Assembly: GCA_035533215.1 (NCBI GenBank)
Contig: DATLUG010000020.1
Location: 1-64,000, forward strand
Length of the DNA stretch: 64,000 nt
Reading direction: 5' to 3'
Origin: DAHUZL01 sp035533215
Lineage (GTDB): Bacteria > Chloroflexota > Dormibacteria > Aeolococcales > Bog-877
Below the pieces are notes generated by a model, which saw only the letters and a program-made list of their open reading frames with translations, did not search any database and had not been told where the DNA came from. Below, piece after piece: positions 15,902-27,266 of this stretch (positions within the stretch are counted from its first letter, which is position 1; the number at the start of each line of letters is the position of its first letter). The position numbers and the translations under genes were made by a program.

Positions 15902-15970
15902 GCGCCGGCCGGCGGCCGGGATCGCTCTCCGCCGGCCCGCGCACGGCTGGCTATCCTGACGGGCTCCCGA

Positions 15971-16046
<76 letters not shown>

Positions 16047-16366
16047 GTGGAGCGATCCCGGCGGCGGGGAGGAGGGCGGCCGCCCCTGCGAGCGCGGTCG
16101 GCGGGCACGGGCCGGGCCGGGCGTGCGACCGGTGCCGGCCTTCGCGGTCGGGGCAGCCTCGGGAGGGCTGAGGGGAGCCACCCGGGCGGGGCGGCACCCG
16201 GATGCATCGAGGTCCGCACGGCGGAGGGATCAACCCAGACCGGGAGCCGGCCGAGGGGAATCCACGGATCACCAGCGTGGCGCCCGACCAGAACCGTCGC
16301 GGCCGGCGGTCGCGGACGCCCGCGCGATGGGCCGAGCATCGGAACGGGGGCCGCGCCGCCGCGTCG
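16047..16366. other. Intergenic stretch, nothing recognised
   Basis: About 320 bases between tRNA-Arg and the VOC gene. Open frames occur on the plus strand because of the high G+C content, but none shows motifs or a ribosome binding site. No terminator with a T-run is visible. Confidence 0.4.
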
Positions 16367-16828
16367 CTAGTGCCGGTAGGCGACCCGCCAGCCGGCGATG
16401 TCGATCGTGCCCATCTGGAGCATGGCCGTCATGACCCGGTTGGCTCGATCCGGGTCCGGGTCGTGCAGCCTCTCGCCCAGGGCGGCGGGAACGATCTGCC
16501 AGGAGACACCGAATTTGTCGCGGAGCCAGCCGCAGCGGTTTGCCTCCCCACCCTCGGACAGCCGGTCCCACAGCTCGTCCACCTCGGGCTGGGTCGTGCA
16601 GCTGACGAAGAACGAGATGGCCGGCGAGACGGTGAACGGTGGACCGCCGCTCAGCGCCATGAACTCCTGCCCCTCGAGCTGGAACGTCACTGCCATCGCA
16701 GCACCCTTCGGTCCCGGCCCGGCGTCCCGGTAGCGATCGATCCCCCAGATTCTCCACGTGGGAACGATCGAGGTGTAGAGGTCGGCCGCCTCTTCCGCGC
16801 GGCCGTCGAACCAGAGGGAGGGCGTGAT
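16367..16828 (-). CDS. PhnB-like VOC protein with unclear start
   Basis: A protein of the PhnB / 3-demethylubiquinone methyltransferase-like VOC family. From the first ATG (16696) it would be only 109 residues and would lack the first beta-alpha-beta unit. The same frame is open upstream for at least 44 codons and encodes exactly the missing part (ITPSLWFDGRAEEAADLYTS, then YRDAGPGPKG), but there is no ATG, GTG or TTG where family members begin, at ATC 16826-16828. AAGGAG lies about 15 bases before that codon. Either a rare start codon is used or the start was lost by mutation. The C-terminal part has the typical CGWLRDKFGVSWQIVP motif. Confidence 0.7.
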   Translation of the reverse strand: MTPSLWFDGRAEEAADLYTSIVPTWRIWGIDRYRDAGPGPKGAAMAVTFQLEGQEFMALSGGPPFTVSPAISFFVSCTTQPEVDELWDRLSEGGEANRCGWLRDKFGVSWQIVPAALGERLHDPDPDRANRVMTAMLQMGTIDIAGWRVAYRH

Positions 16829-16991
16829 CCGTTGCCGGGGGGTCTCCTTGGTTGGTGATGGTCGCGGGTGAACATGGGGGTGCCGCCGGGGGCGAGCGCG
16901 CGATGGCAGCCTCGTGCACCGTCGCCGCCGCCATCACGTCGACAGTCCGGCCGGGGAGCTCACAGCATCCTCGCTCGGCGCCGGCCGGCTC

Positions 16992-19658
<2,667 letters not shown>

Positions 19659-19746
19659 CCCGCAGGCGATTCTACGCTCGCCCGGACGCCCCGATCCGGG
19701 GCCGGGCGGACCCCCGGCCCGGTCGCCGGGTGCGGTATCGGCACGT

Positions 19747-19776
19747 TTGACACCCGATCGCGGAGGCGGGCATACT
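19747..19776 (+). promoter_or_regulatory. Sigma-70-type promoter of the cytochrome oxidase operon
   Basis: Consensus TTGACA at 19747-19752 and CATACT at 19771-19776 are separated by 18 bases. A leader of about 75 bases precedes the coxB GTG, which has GGAGGGAG just upstream. Confidence 0.6.
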
Positions 19777-19859
19777 CGCTGGCCGAGGGCCGGGCGGGTG
19801 CCGATCCCTGGCGGGGTCGGCCGGCGCGGTCGCTGTCGGTGGACTCGACGGAGGGAGCG

Positions 19860-20633
19860 GTGAGGGTGCGGGGCCAACTCGTCCGGACCGGTCGGAGGGC
19901 CGCCGGGGCCGGCGTCGGGCTCATGGTCCTGGCCCTGGCGTCACCCCCGGCGTTCGCGGCCCACCGCGATTTCCTCCATTCCGCCGGGCCGCCGGACAAC
20001 CGCATCGTCATGCTCTTCGACGTCTTCCTCGGGTTGGGAACGGCGATCCTGATCGGGGTGACGATCGCCGTGCTCACCGTCTGCGTCCGCTTCCGCCGCC
20101 GCCACCCCGACGAGATGCCGAGGCAGGTGCACGGCGTCGCCCGCCTGGAGGCCGCTTGGACGCTGGGCCCCTTCGTCCTCCTCGCCGCCCTCTACGTCTT
20201 CTCCATCGCCCAGGTCAGCTACCTGCGCCACGGACCCGCCCGGGACACCGCCGCGGGCCGGCAGGGGGTCAACGTGGAGGTGATCGGGCGGCAGTTCTAC
20301 TGGACCTTCGTCTACGGTGACGGTCACGAGTCGCTGCGCACGCTCTACGTGCCCGCCGGCCGTCCCGTCTACCTGGTGACCAAGTCGCTGGACGTCATCC
20401 ACGGGTTCTCAGTGCCCGAGTTGGGTGCCCGGATCGACGCCCTGCCCGGGATCGTCAACCACGCTTTCATCGAGGCCGGCCGTCCCGGCACCTACAACGG
20501 CCAGTGCTACGAGCTCTGCGGCGTCGGCCACGCCCAGATGCTGATCACGGTGAAGGCGCTGCCGCGTGCCCGCTACGAGCAGGTGATCGCCAAGCTTCCC
20601 GCCGCCACCGGGCTGCCCAAGCTGCTGCCGTGA
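19860..20633 (+). CDS. coxB: Cytochrome c oxidase subunit II
   Basis: Receives electrons from cytochrome c through the binuclear CuA site and passes them to subunit I. The 257-residue protein has an N-terminal signal-like helix (residues 12-35, ending in AFAA), two transmembrane helices (about 50-75 and 95-115) and an outer cupredoxin domain. The CuA ligands are complete: His in VIHGFSVPEL and C216, C220, H224 and M227 in the CYELCGVGHAQM motif. The start is GTG at 19860, first gene of an operon with ctaD, ctaA and two tiny membrane genes. No C-terminal cytochrome c domain is fused. Confidence 0.96.
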   Translation: MRVRGQLVRTGRRAAGAGVGLMVLALASPPAFAAHRDFLHSAGPPDNRIVMLFDVFLGLGTAILIGVTIAVLTVCVRFRRRHPDEMPRQVHGVARLEAAWTLGPFVLLAALYVFSIAQVSYLRHGPARDTAAGRQGVNVEVIGRQFYWTFVYGDGHESLRTLYVPAGRPVYLVTKSLDVIHGFSVPELGARIDALPGIVNHAFIEAGRPGTYNGQCYELCGVGHAQMLITVKALPRARYEQVIAKLPAATGLPKLLP

Positions 20634-20702
20634 GCGCGCCGGTCCGGACCCGTCCCTGCGTCGCTGCCATCCCCGCACCCCCGCCTGGAGGATCCCGTCC
20701 CC

Positions 20703-22355
20703 ATGGCCACCGCTGACCTCCCTGTCGCCCGACCGCTGCCCCGCACCTACTCGGGGCTGGCCGCCTGGCTGACCACCGTCGACCACAAGCGGATCGCGGT
20801 CCTGTACTTCATCGCCACCGGCGGATTCTTCCTGGTGGGAGGTCTGATGGCCCTGCTGATCCGCACCCAGCTGGCCCAGCCCGACAACACCTTCCTCACC
20901 GGCTCCCAGTACAACCAGCTGGTGACGATGCACGGGACGACGATGATCTTCCTCTTCGTCATCCCGATCTGGAGCGCGTTCGGCAACTACATGGTGCCGC
21001 TGATGATCGGCGCCCGCGACATGGCCTTCCCCCGCATCAACGCCTTCGCGTTCTGGCTCCTGCCCCTGGGCGGGCTGGTGATGTACAGCGGCTTCCTCTT
21101 CGGTGGCACCGCCGCCGCCGGCTGGACCGGCTACGTCCCGCTCACCGAGAAGCTCTACTCACCCCAGGTCGGCCAGGACCTCTGGATCCTCGGCCTCCAC
21201 ATCATCGGGGTTTCCTCGGTGATGGGGGCGGCCAACTTCCTCGTCACCATCCACCGGATGCGGGCGCCGGGCATGACCTGGTTCCGGCTCCCCCTCTTCG
21301 TCTGGGCGATGGAGGTGACCTCCGCGCTGGTGCTGATCGCCTCGCCGTTCCTGGCGGGGGCGCTGGCGATGGTCCTGCTCGACCGCCAGCTCGGCACCAG
21401 CTTCTTCAACCCCGCCCACGGCGGCAACGCCATCCTCTACCAGCTCATCTTCTGGTTCTATTCCCACCCCGCGGTCTACATCATGATCCTGCCCGGGTTC
21501 GGGCTGATCTCGGAGATCCTGCCGGTGTTCAGCCGCAAGCCGATCTTCGGCTACCGCACCATGGCCTACTCGATCGCCGCCATCGGGGTGCTGGGCTTCA
21601 TGGTCTTCGGCCACCACATGTTCACGGTGGGGCTGCCCCTGCCGGTGCAGGCCTTCTTCATGGCCGCCACGATGGTGATCGCGATCCCCACCGGGGTGAA
21701 GATCTTCAACTGGATCGCCACCCTCTGGGGAGGCTCGATCCGCTTCACCGCCGCCACCCTGTTCGCGGTCGGGTTCATCCTGATGTTCACCATCGGGGGG
21801 ATCGACGGCGTCTTCATGGCCTCGCTCGGCATCGACTACAACCTCAATGGCACCTACTGGGTGGTCTCCCACATCCACTACGTCCTGGTGGGAGGCTCGT
21901 TGATGATCATCTTCGCCGGGCTCTACTACTGGTGGCCCAAGATGACCGGCCGCTTCCTCAGCGAGCGGATCGGCAAGTGGCACTTCTGGCTGCTCCTGCT
22001 GGGGTTCAACCTGACCTTCATGCCGATGCACATCCTCGGCGTGCTGGGCATGCCGCGGCGGATCTACACCTATGGGCCCGGCACCGGCTGGGGACCGATC
22101 AATGCGGCCGAGACGGTGGGCTCGTTCATCATCGGCCTGGCGATCCTGACCTTCCTGTACAACGTGGTGCTCTCGCTGCACCAGCCCCAGACCGCTCCCA
22201 ACGATCCCTGGGAGGGAAACACCCTGGAGTGGTACACCACCTCGCCGCCGCCGCCGCACAACTTCGACCAGATCCCCGAGGTGCGCTCGCTGCGGCCGGT
22301 GCGCGATCTCCGACTCGCCGGTGGTGCGGTCGACGCTCCCGGCGCCGCCGTGTGA
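20703..22355 (+). CDS. ctaD: Cytochrome c oxidase subunit I
   Basis: Catalytic heme-copper subunit that reduces oxygen and pumps protons across the membrane. At 550 residues it has the usual 12 transmembrane helices of an A-type oxidase. Visible signatures include the low-spin heme His in TMHGTTMIF, the HPAVYIMILPGFGLIS helix with the cross-linked His-Tyr, GHHMFTVGLP with the two CuB histidines, and IHYVLVGG with the heme a3 and a His ligands. There is no subunit III fused at the C-terminus. It lies 69 bases after coxB, and its stop overlaps the ctaA start by one base. Confidence 0.98.
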   Translation: MATADLPVARPLPRTYSGLAAWLTTVDHKRIAVLYFIATGGFFLVGGLMALLIRTQLAQPDNTFLTGSQYNQLVTMHGTTMIFLFVIPIWSAFGNYMVPLMIGARDMAFPRINAFAFWLLPLGGLVMYSGFLFGGTAAAGWTGYVPLTEKLYSPQVGQDLWILGLHIIGVSSVMGAANFLVTIHRMRAPGMTWFRLPLFVWAMEVTSALVLIASPFLAGALAMVLLDRQLGTSFFNPAHGGNAILYQLIFWFYSHPAVYIMILPGFGLISEILPVFSRKPIFGYRTMAYSIAAIGVLGFMVFGHHMFTVGLPLPVQAFFMAATMVIAIPTGVKIFNWIATLWGGSIRFTAATLFAVGFILMFTIGGIDGVFMASLGIDYNLNGTYWVVSHIHYVLVGGSLMIIFAGLYYWWPKMTGRFLSERIGKWHFWLLLLGFNLTFMPMHILGVLGMPRRIYTYGPGTGWGPINAAETVGSFIIGLAILTFLYNVVLSLHQPQTAPNDPWEGNTLEWYTTSPPPPHNFDQIPEVRSLRPVRDLRLAGGAVDAPGAAV

Positions 22356-23326
22356 TGAGGGCGGGGCCGGCCGGGCCCGGTTCCACCGCGGCGACCGCAC
22401 TGGCCCGCAGCGCCCTCGCCACCGCGGTCGCGACCTATGTGCTGGTGATCCTGGGCAGCACCGTGCGGGTGACGGAGTCGGGGATGGGGTGTCCCGGCTG
22501 GCCCCTCTGCTACGGCCAGCTGGGGCCCATCGACCGCTTCCACTCGGCGGTGGAGCAGACCCATCGCTACGTGGTGGTGGTGGTCACCGTCCTGGTGCTC
22601 CTCACCGCGGCGCTGGCCTGGTTCGCCGCCCGCCGCCGCCGGTCGGTGCTCTGGCCGGCCACCGCCGCGGCGGTGGTGATCGTGGTCCAGATCGCCCTCG
22701 GCGCCGTCACCGTCATCACCCACAACGCCCCGATCACCGTCGCCCTCCACCTGCTCACCGCCCAGCTGCTGCTGGCCCTGGTCACGGTGGTCGCGGTGAC
22801 CGCCCGCACCGCCACCCGGGCGGCCGGCGCGGCCCGGCTGCCGTGGCTGGGCTGGGCGGCCGTGGCGGCGACCTTCGTCCTGCTCGTCGCCGGCTCCTTG
22901 GTGGTCGACGGGGGGGCCACCTACGCGTGCCCGTCCTGGCCCGCCTGCGGGCTGCATGGCGAGCCCGCCGCCCTGGTGGCGATCCAGTACGTCCATCGCG
23001 GCGCGGTCCTGGTGGTGGGGATCATCCTCGCAGTGTTCGTGATGCGAGCCGCCCGCGGGTGGCGCCATGTCGCTGGGTCGCGGTGGGTGGCGGACCTGAT
23101 CGGGGCGGCGTTCCTGGCCGAGGTCGCGGTGGGCGGCCTCAGTGCCACCCTGCGCGCCCCGGAGGGGATCCAGGACCTCCACCTGGCCCTCGCCGCCGTC
23201 ATCTGGGTCGGGGTGGTGGCCCTCGCGACGCTGGGGTGGCAGGCGGGGGTGGCGTCGGCCCCGCCCGGTCCCCGCGCGGCCGTCGAAGGGGTCAGAATGG
23301 GGGCCGACATGGTGCCGGGGAGCTGA
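22355..23326 (+). CDS. ctaA: Heme A synthase
   Basis: CtaA/COX15 converts heme O to heme A for the oxidase. The 323-residue protein has about eight transmembrane helices in two similar halves. The conserved extracellular motif STVRVTESGMGCPGWPLCYG (about residues 33-52) has both loop cysteines. The heme-ligand histidines lie in VEQTHRYVVV and VALHLLTAQLL in the first half and in YVHRGAVLVV and DLHLALAAVIW in the second. A second cysteine pair, ACPSWPACG, sits in the second half. The ATG overlaps the ctaD stop by one base, showing translational coupling. No ctaB (heme O synthase) is in the window. Confidence 0.94.
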   Translation: MRAGPAGPGSTAATALARSALATAVATYVLVILGSTVRVTESGMGCPGWPLCYGQLGPIDRFHSAVEQTHRYVVVVVTVLVLLTAALAWFAARRRRSVLWPATAAAVVIVVQIALGAVTVITHNAPITVALHLLTAQLLLALVTVVAVTARTATRAAGAARLPWLGWAAVAATFVLLVAGSLVVDGGATYACPSWPACGLHGEPAALVAIQYVHRGAVLVVGIILAVFVMRAARGWRHVAGSRWVADLIGAAFLAEVAVGGLSATLRAPEGIQDLHLALAAVIWVGVVALATLGWQAGVASAPPGPRAAVEGVRMGADMVPGS

Positions 23327-23335
23327 GGAGCGCTG

Positions 23336-23458
23336 GTGGAACAGAAGGACGCCCGGGGCAATATCCGCTTCGGCATCGTGCTGATCGTGGTGGCGGTGCT
23401 GATGATGGCGATCGCCTTCGCGTGGGCCGCGTTCTACCTGGGCGCCGGCCGTGGGTGA
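23336..23458 (+). CDS. 40-residue membrane protein, oxidase-associated
   Basis: A tiny gene with a GTG start and GAGGAG 8 bases upstream. The product has a short charged N-terminus (MEQKDARGNIRFG) and one transmembrane helix (about residues 14-36, rich in V/L/M/A/W). It sits between ctaA and the next small membrane gene, with 9 bases before it and an 8-base overlap after it, so it is clearly in the oxidase operon. It is probably a small accessory subunit or assembly factor. No homologue is recognised at this length. Confidence 0.65.
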   Translation: MEQKDARGNIRFGIVLIVVAVLMMAIAFAWAAFYLGAGRG

Positions 23459-23714
23459 GGGGCGGCCGGTCGTGCCCGAGCCGGCTCCCGACGCCGAGCA
23501 GGCGGCGGCCTCGGCGCACGGGACCGGCGCCCCCCACGCCATCCACCTGCCGCCGCCGAGCTACTGGCCGATCGTGCTGGCGGTCGGGATGGCGATGGCG
23601 CTCATCGGCGTCATCACCCAGTACGTGGTGGTGGCGATCGGCCTGCTGATCACCCTGGTGGCCCTGGCGGGCTGGATCCGCGACGCGCGCCGCGAGTACC
23701 GCTCCCTTTCCTGA
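23451..23714 (+). CDS. Small two-helix membrane protein, cytochrome oxidase subunit IV-like
   Basis: The 87-residue protein begins with a Pro/Ala/Glu-rich stretch of about 35 residues, then HLPPPSYWPIVLAVGMAMALIGVIT and VVVAIGLLITLVALAGWI, two adjacent transmembrane helices, and a basic cytoplasmic tail. The PPPSYWP entry to the first helix is typical of actinobacterial/Chloroflexota oxidase subunit IV (CtaF-like) and of small accessory subunits in such operons. The GTG start overlaps the preceding tiny gene by 8 bases. The role is assigned from context and pattern. Confidence 0.7.
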   Translation: MGEGRPVVPEPAPDAEQAAASAHGTGAPHAIHLPPPSYWPIVLAVGMAMALIGVITQYVVVAIGLLITLVALAGWIRDARREYRSLS

Positions 23715-23741
23715 GCGCGAGCTCGGTGGTCCGGGCCCGGC

Positions 23742-24059
23742 ATGCGGGAGCGGGCCGGTCGCGACCCGGCTGACATGACCGTGCACGGGGGCTCGTCCGC
23801 GGGCCTCGGGATCGTGATCCTCGCGGTCGGTCTGCTGATGGGCGCGCTCGCCGCCTTCACGCTCCGATCGATCTGGGGCCGGCCGCCACCCGCCCGGGAC
23901 CCGGGGCGACGCGACCGGCTGGCGGAGGCGGCCCCGCCGCGGCCGCTCCACCCACTGCTGCGCGGCGTCCTCAGCGTCGACTTCGGCTGCCTCGCCGTCA
24001 TCGCGGCGGTCCTGTCGGTGCTCGGGCTGGTCCTCATCCTGCGGTCGATCGCGGGCTGA
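23742..24059 (+). CDS. Small two-helix membrane protein, unknown
   Basis: A 105-residue protein with two predicted transmembrane helices (about 22-42, GLGIVILAVGLLMGALAAF, and 82-102, FGCLAVIAAVLSVLGLVLIL), joined by a basic, proline-rich cytoplasmic loop. It follows the oxidase genes by 27 bases on the same strand and may belong to the same operon. No family is recognised. An internal ATG at residue 12 is an alternative start. Confidence 0.55.
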   Translation: MRERAGRDPADMTVHGGSSAGLGIVILAVGLLMGALAAFTLRSIWGRPPPARDPGRRDRLAEAAPPRPLHPLLRGVLSVDFGCLAVIAAVLSVLGLVLILRSIAG

Positions 24060-24130
24060 ACCGCGCCGATCGCTGGCACCACGCGGGCGATGGCGCGGGG
24101 GACCGAGAGGCCCCGCTACCATTGGACGGC

Positions 24131-25261
24131 ATGCGGGGTCAGCTTCTCGTCGAGCGGCGGTTCGAGGTCCTCACCACCTGCATCCTGCTGGCGCTGGCGT
24201 TCATCGGGGTGGTGTGGGTGACGATGGTCGTGCTCAAGGCCGCCGACCCCGTCACCTTCCATTTCAACCTGCTGGTCGACATCCTGCCCTGGGCGACCCC
24301 GACCGTCATCGTCCTGCTCCTCGTCTGCCCGCTCTACGCCAGGGTGGCCGGCATCATGGCGGCCAGCGGCGACCGGCCGCGGGCGCTCGCCGCCAACCGC
24401 TTCCCGCTCCTCGTCGGCAGCGCCTTCTACCTCCTCGGGTACACCGTCGTGGTCTGGGTGCTGATGGTCGCCCTGCGGGCGTGGGACCCGGTCCAGTTCC
24501 ACTACAACTTCGTCGTCGACTGGCTCCCGGCGATCCTGCCGCCCTGGCTCGTCTGGCTGGCCGGGGGTCCGATCGCCTTCCGGGTGCTCGGGGTGCTCGG
24601 GGGCCAGGGGCCCGTCCATCGCCACCGCTTCACCAGAGCCTGGGCCGCCTGGGCTCTCGGACTCGTCGGCGCCGCCTTCCTCGCCGTCGGCGGCCTGGTC
24701 CTCAACCAGGGGGTCTACGCGGGCACCGCCGGCGGCGGGCCGCTCGCCGGCCACGCGCTGGTCGCCTTCGGCACCCTCCTCCTCACCGTCGGTGGGCTCC
24801 TGTGGGCGGGGCTGCTGCTGACCCTGGCGGTCGGGCTCGAGGCGCACCCCGTCCCCGGGGCGCGCCTCGGGGCGATCGACCGCTTCCGGTTGGCCCGCCC
24901 CCGGCTCCTTGTCGAGGGCTTCATCCTGGTGAACGTCCTGGTCGCGGTGGTGGCGCTGCTGATGGTGGGACTCCAGTACGTCGACGCCCAGGACTTCCAC
25001 TGGTACCTGGCGCTCGACGTCTGGGTCATCGACGGTCCGATCCTGTTCGGGTGGCTGGTGCTGGCCGCGCTGGCGATGGTCGTCCCCGCCCGGCTGGCCG
25101 CCAGACGGCCGGGGCGGTGGGGCCCGGGCGCCCTGGCCGCCACCGGCCCGAGCGGCCCGACCGAGGGCGCCGCCTGGGGGTACCGGGGGGGGCCCTCGCC
25201 CTCCGCCCCCGGTGCCGGCGGGACCCACGATCGGTCGGCCGGCGCGGCCCCGCCGGAGTGA
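24131..25261 (+). CDS. Membrane protein with three DxxxFH repeats, unknown
   Basis: The 376-residue protein has about seven to eight transmembrane helices and a disordered Gly/Pro/Ala tail after residue 325. Three repeat units each have a hydrophobic helix, then a loop with identical spacing, D-x3-F-H-x5-D: D39/F43/H44/D50, D119/F123/H124/D130 and D285/F289/H290/D296; the first two read DPV-FH-N--VD-LP. Repeated His at the membrane edge could bind a metal, heme or quinone, but this is inference. It lies downstream of the cytochrome oxidase genes and overlaps the next aminotransferase start by 4 bases. I chose ATG 24131 over an upstream TTG. No family is recognised. Confidence 0.75.
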   Translation: MRGQLLVERRFEVLTTCILLALAFIGVVWVTMVVLKAADPVTFHFNLLVDILPWATPTVIVLLLVCPLYARVAGIMAASGDRPRALAANRFPLLVGSAFYLLGYTVVVWVLMVALRAWDPVQFHYNFVVDWLPAILPPWLVWLAGGPIAFRVLGVLGGQGPVHRHRFTRAWAAWALGLVGAAFLAVGGLVLNQGVYAGTAGGGPLAGHALVAFGTLLLTVGGLLWAGLLLTLAVGLEAHPVPGARLGAIDRFRLARPRLLVEGFILVNVLVAVVALLMVGLQYVDAQDFHWYLALDVWVIDGPILFGWLVLAALAMVVPARLAARRPGRWGPGALAATGPSGPTEGAAWGYRGGPSPSAPGAGGTHDRSAGAAPPE

Positions 25262-26412
25262 CCCTCCTCCCGCTCGCGGCCCCGGCCGAGGCCGGCCACT
25301 CGGGGATCCGTCGCATGACGACGCTGGCGGCGGCCGTCCCCGGCGCGATCCGGCTCGACGTGGGCGATCCCGACTTCCCCACCCCGGCCTGGGTCGCCGA
25401 GGCCGGTCGCCAGGCGATCGCCGAGGGCGACACCCACTACACCCCCACCAGCGGCCGGCCGGAGCTGCTGGTGGCGCTCCAGGCCAAGCTGCTCCGCGTC
25501 AACGGCTATGCCGCACCGCCCGGTTCGATCACCTGCGCCACCGGCGGCGTGGGCGCCATCGCGGCCGCCTTCGCGGCGATCCTGGAGCCCGGCGACGAGG
25601 TGCTCCTGCCCGACCCGGGCTGGCCCAACTACACCATGATGCTGCCGTGGACCCACGCCCGCGGGGTGCGCTACCCGTGCCCGGCGGAAGCCGGCTTCCT
25701 GCCCGACCCGGACCGGGTGGAGCAGCTGGTCGGGCCCCGGACCCGGCTCCTTGTCGTCAACAGCCCCAACAACCCGACCGGGGCCGTCTACCCACGCCCG
25801 CTGCTGGCGGCGCTGGGGGCGGTGGCCGAGCGCCGGGGCCTGTGGCTGCTCAGTGACGAGTGCTACGACGAGGTCATCTTCGACGGCAGTCCGGTGAGCC
25901 CGGCGGCCTGGCTCGGGACCGATCGGGTGGTCAGCGTCTACACGTTCTCCAAGACCTACGCCATGACCGGGTGGCGGCTGGGCTACGCCACCGGGCCGGC
26001 CCGCCTGATCGAGACCATGGTGAAGGTGCTGGAGTCCAACTCGTCCTGCACCTCCACCATCGCCCAGCGGGCGGCGGAGGCGGCGCTCGCCGGCCCGCAG
26101 GACGTGGTCCGGACCATGGTCGCAGCCTACCGTCGCCGCCGCGACACCGCGGTCGCCGTCCTCCGCGAGGCCGGGCTGTGCCTGTCGGTGCCGCAGGGCG
26201 CCTTCTACATCATGGCCGACGTCAGCCCCAGGGGGCAGGAGAGCTCCGCCTTCGCGGAGACCCTGCTGCGGGACCAGGGGGTGTCGGTGGTCCCCGGCAC
26301 CGCCTTCGGCACCGTCGCGCCCGCCAGCGTGCGGGTCAGCCTGGCCAGCTCCGACTCCGACCTCGAGGTCGGGCTCCGGCGCCTGGCGGCGTTCGTCCGC
26401 CACCACGGCTGA
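25258..26412 (+). CDS. Class I pyridoxal-phosphate aminotransferase
   Basis: The 384-residue aspartate-aminotransferase-fold enzyme (fold type I, AspC/AvtA-like branch) moves amino groups between amino acids and 2-oxo acids. Family motifs: LDVGDPDFPTPAWV near residue 40, the HYTP-SGRPEL substrate loop, NSPNNPTG (around 166-173), the PLP lysine in TFSKTYAMTGWRLGY (around 235), and a C-terminal Arg in SVRVSLASSD. The start is GTG at 25258, overlapping the upstream membrane gene by 4 bases. The substrate is not determined; alanine, aspartate or aromatic residues are all possible. Confidence 0.9.
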   Translation: MTLLPLAAPAEAGHSGIRRMTTLAAAVPGAIRLDVGDPDFPTPAWVAEAGRQAIAEGDTHYTPTSGRPELLVALQAKLLRVNGYAAPPGSITCATGGVGAIAAAFAAILEPGDEVLLPDPGWPNYTMMLPWTHARGVRYPCPAEAGFLPDPDRVEQLVGPRTRLLVVNSPNNPTGAVYPRPLLAALGAVAERRGLWLLSDECYDEVIFDGSPVSPAAWLGTDRVVSVYTFSKTYAMTGWRLGYATGPARLIETMVKVLESNSSCTSTIAQRAAEAALAGPQDVVRTMVAAYRRRRDTAVAVLREAGLCLSVPQGAFYIMADVSPRGQESSAFAETLLRDQGVSVVPGTAFGTVAPASVRVSLASSDSDLEVGLRRLAAFVRHHG

Positions 26413-26423
26413 CCGTAGCGAAG

Positions 26424-27257
26424 ATGCCCGAGGCCACCGACGACCTGGAGCTGTTCACCGCGGTCCCGGCGCGGGCGCTGGTGGTCGTCGCCCATCCTGA
26501 CGACGGCGACTTCCTCGCCGCCTCGGTGCTGGCGGCCTGGGTCCGCCAGGGCGCGCGCGCCACCGTCTGCCTGCTGACCGACGGCGACGCCGGCAGCGAC
26601 GACGCGACGATCCCGGCGGGAGAGCTGGCCCGGGTCCGGCTCGCCGAGCAGCGCGCGGCGGCGGCCCATCTCGGGGTCGACGACGTGCTGTGCCTGGGCT
26701 TCCCCGACGGCGTCCTGGAGAACACCCTCGAGGTCCGGCGCCAGCTGGTGCGGGTCCTGCGCCAGGTCCGCCCCGACCTGGTGGTGACGATGGACCCGAC
26801 CCGGCACTGGTTCGACCGCGGCTACCTCAACCACCCCGACCACCGAGCCGCCGGCGCGGCCACCCTCGACGCGGTCTTCCCCAGCGCCCGGGACGGCCGG
26901 GCGTTCCCGGAGCTCTTGCGCGACGAGCACCTGGAGCCGCACCGCGTCCGCTACGTGCTGCTCGGAGCGACCGATCGGGACGATGTCGCGGTTCCGGTGC
27001 AGGCGGGTGACCTGGAGGCCAAGCTGCGCGCCCTCGGTGAGCACCGCAGCCAGTTCGACGCCCGTGACATGGGCGACTGGGTCTGGAAGCGGGCCCGGGA
27101 GGCGGGGGCCCGATGCGGGGTGGAGCTGGCCGAGCCGTATCGCCTGTTCGACCTCGTCCCCGGGCCGTCCCAAAGGGCGGACCCGGAGCCGGAGGAGATG
27201 CGGATCATCGCCGGGGAGGCGCCCCCTCCCCCCGAGCCGGCATCCGACTGGGGCTGA
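26424..27257 (+). CDS. PIG-L family deacetylase
   Basis: Zinc-dependent deacetylase of the LmbE/PIG-L fold, which in relatives removes acetyl groups from N-acetylglucosamine in mycothiol, bacillithiol or antibiotic precursors. The 277-residue protein shows the zinc motif VVAHPDDGDF (His24, Asp26, Asp27), the second metal His in NHPDHRAAG and the conserved LTDGDAGSD loop. It begins 11 bases after the aminotransferase stop and probably shares its message. Substrate is not determined; no thiol-biosynthesis partner is nearby. Confidence 0.88.
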   Translation: MPEATDDLELFTAVPARALVVVAHPDDGDFLAASVLAAWVRQGARATVCLLTDGDAGSDDATIPAGELARVRLAEQRAAAAHLGVDDVLCLGFPDGVLENTLEVRRQLVRVLRQVRPDLVVTMDPTRHWFDRGYLNHPDHRAAGAATLDAVFPSARDGRAFPELLRDEHLEPHRVRYVLLGATDRDDVAVPVQAGDLEAKLRALGEHRSQFDARDMGDWVWKRAREAGARCGVELAEPYRLFDLVPGPSQRADPEPEEMRIIAGEAPPPPEPASDWG

Positions 27258-27266
27258 CGGCCCCCT

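Noticed and set aside
20703..22355. Fusion of subunit III to ctaD
   Set aside because: The protein ends at a length of 550 residues, normal for subunit I, without the extra helices of a fused subunit III.
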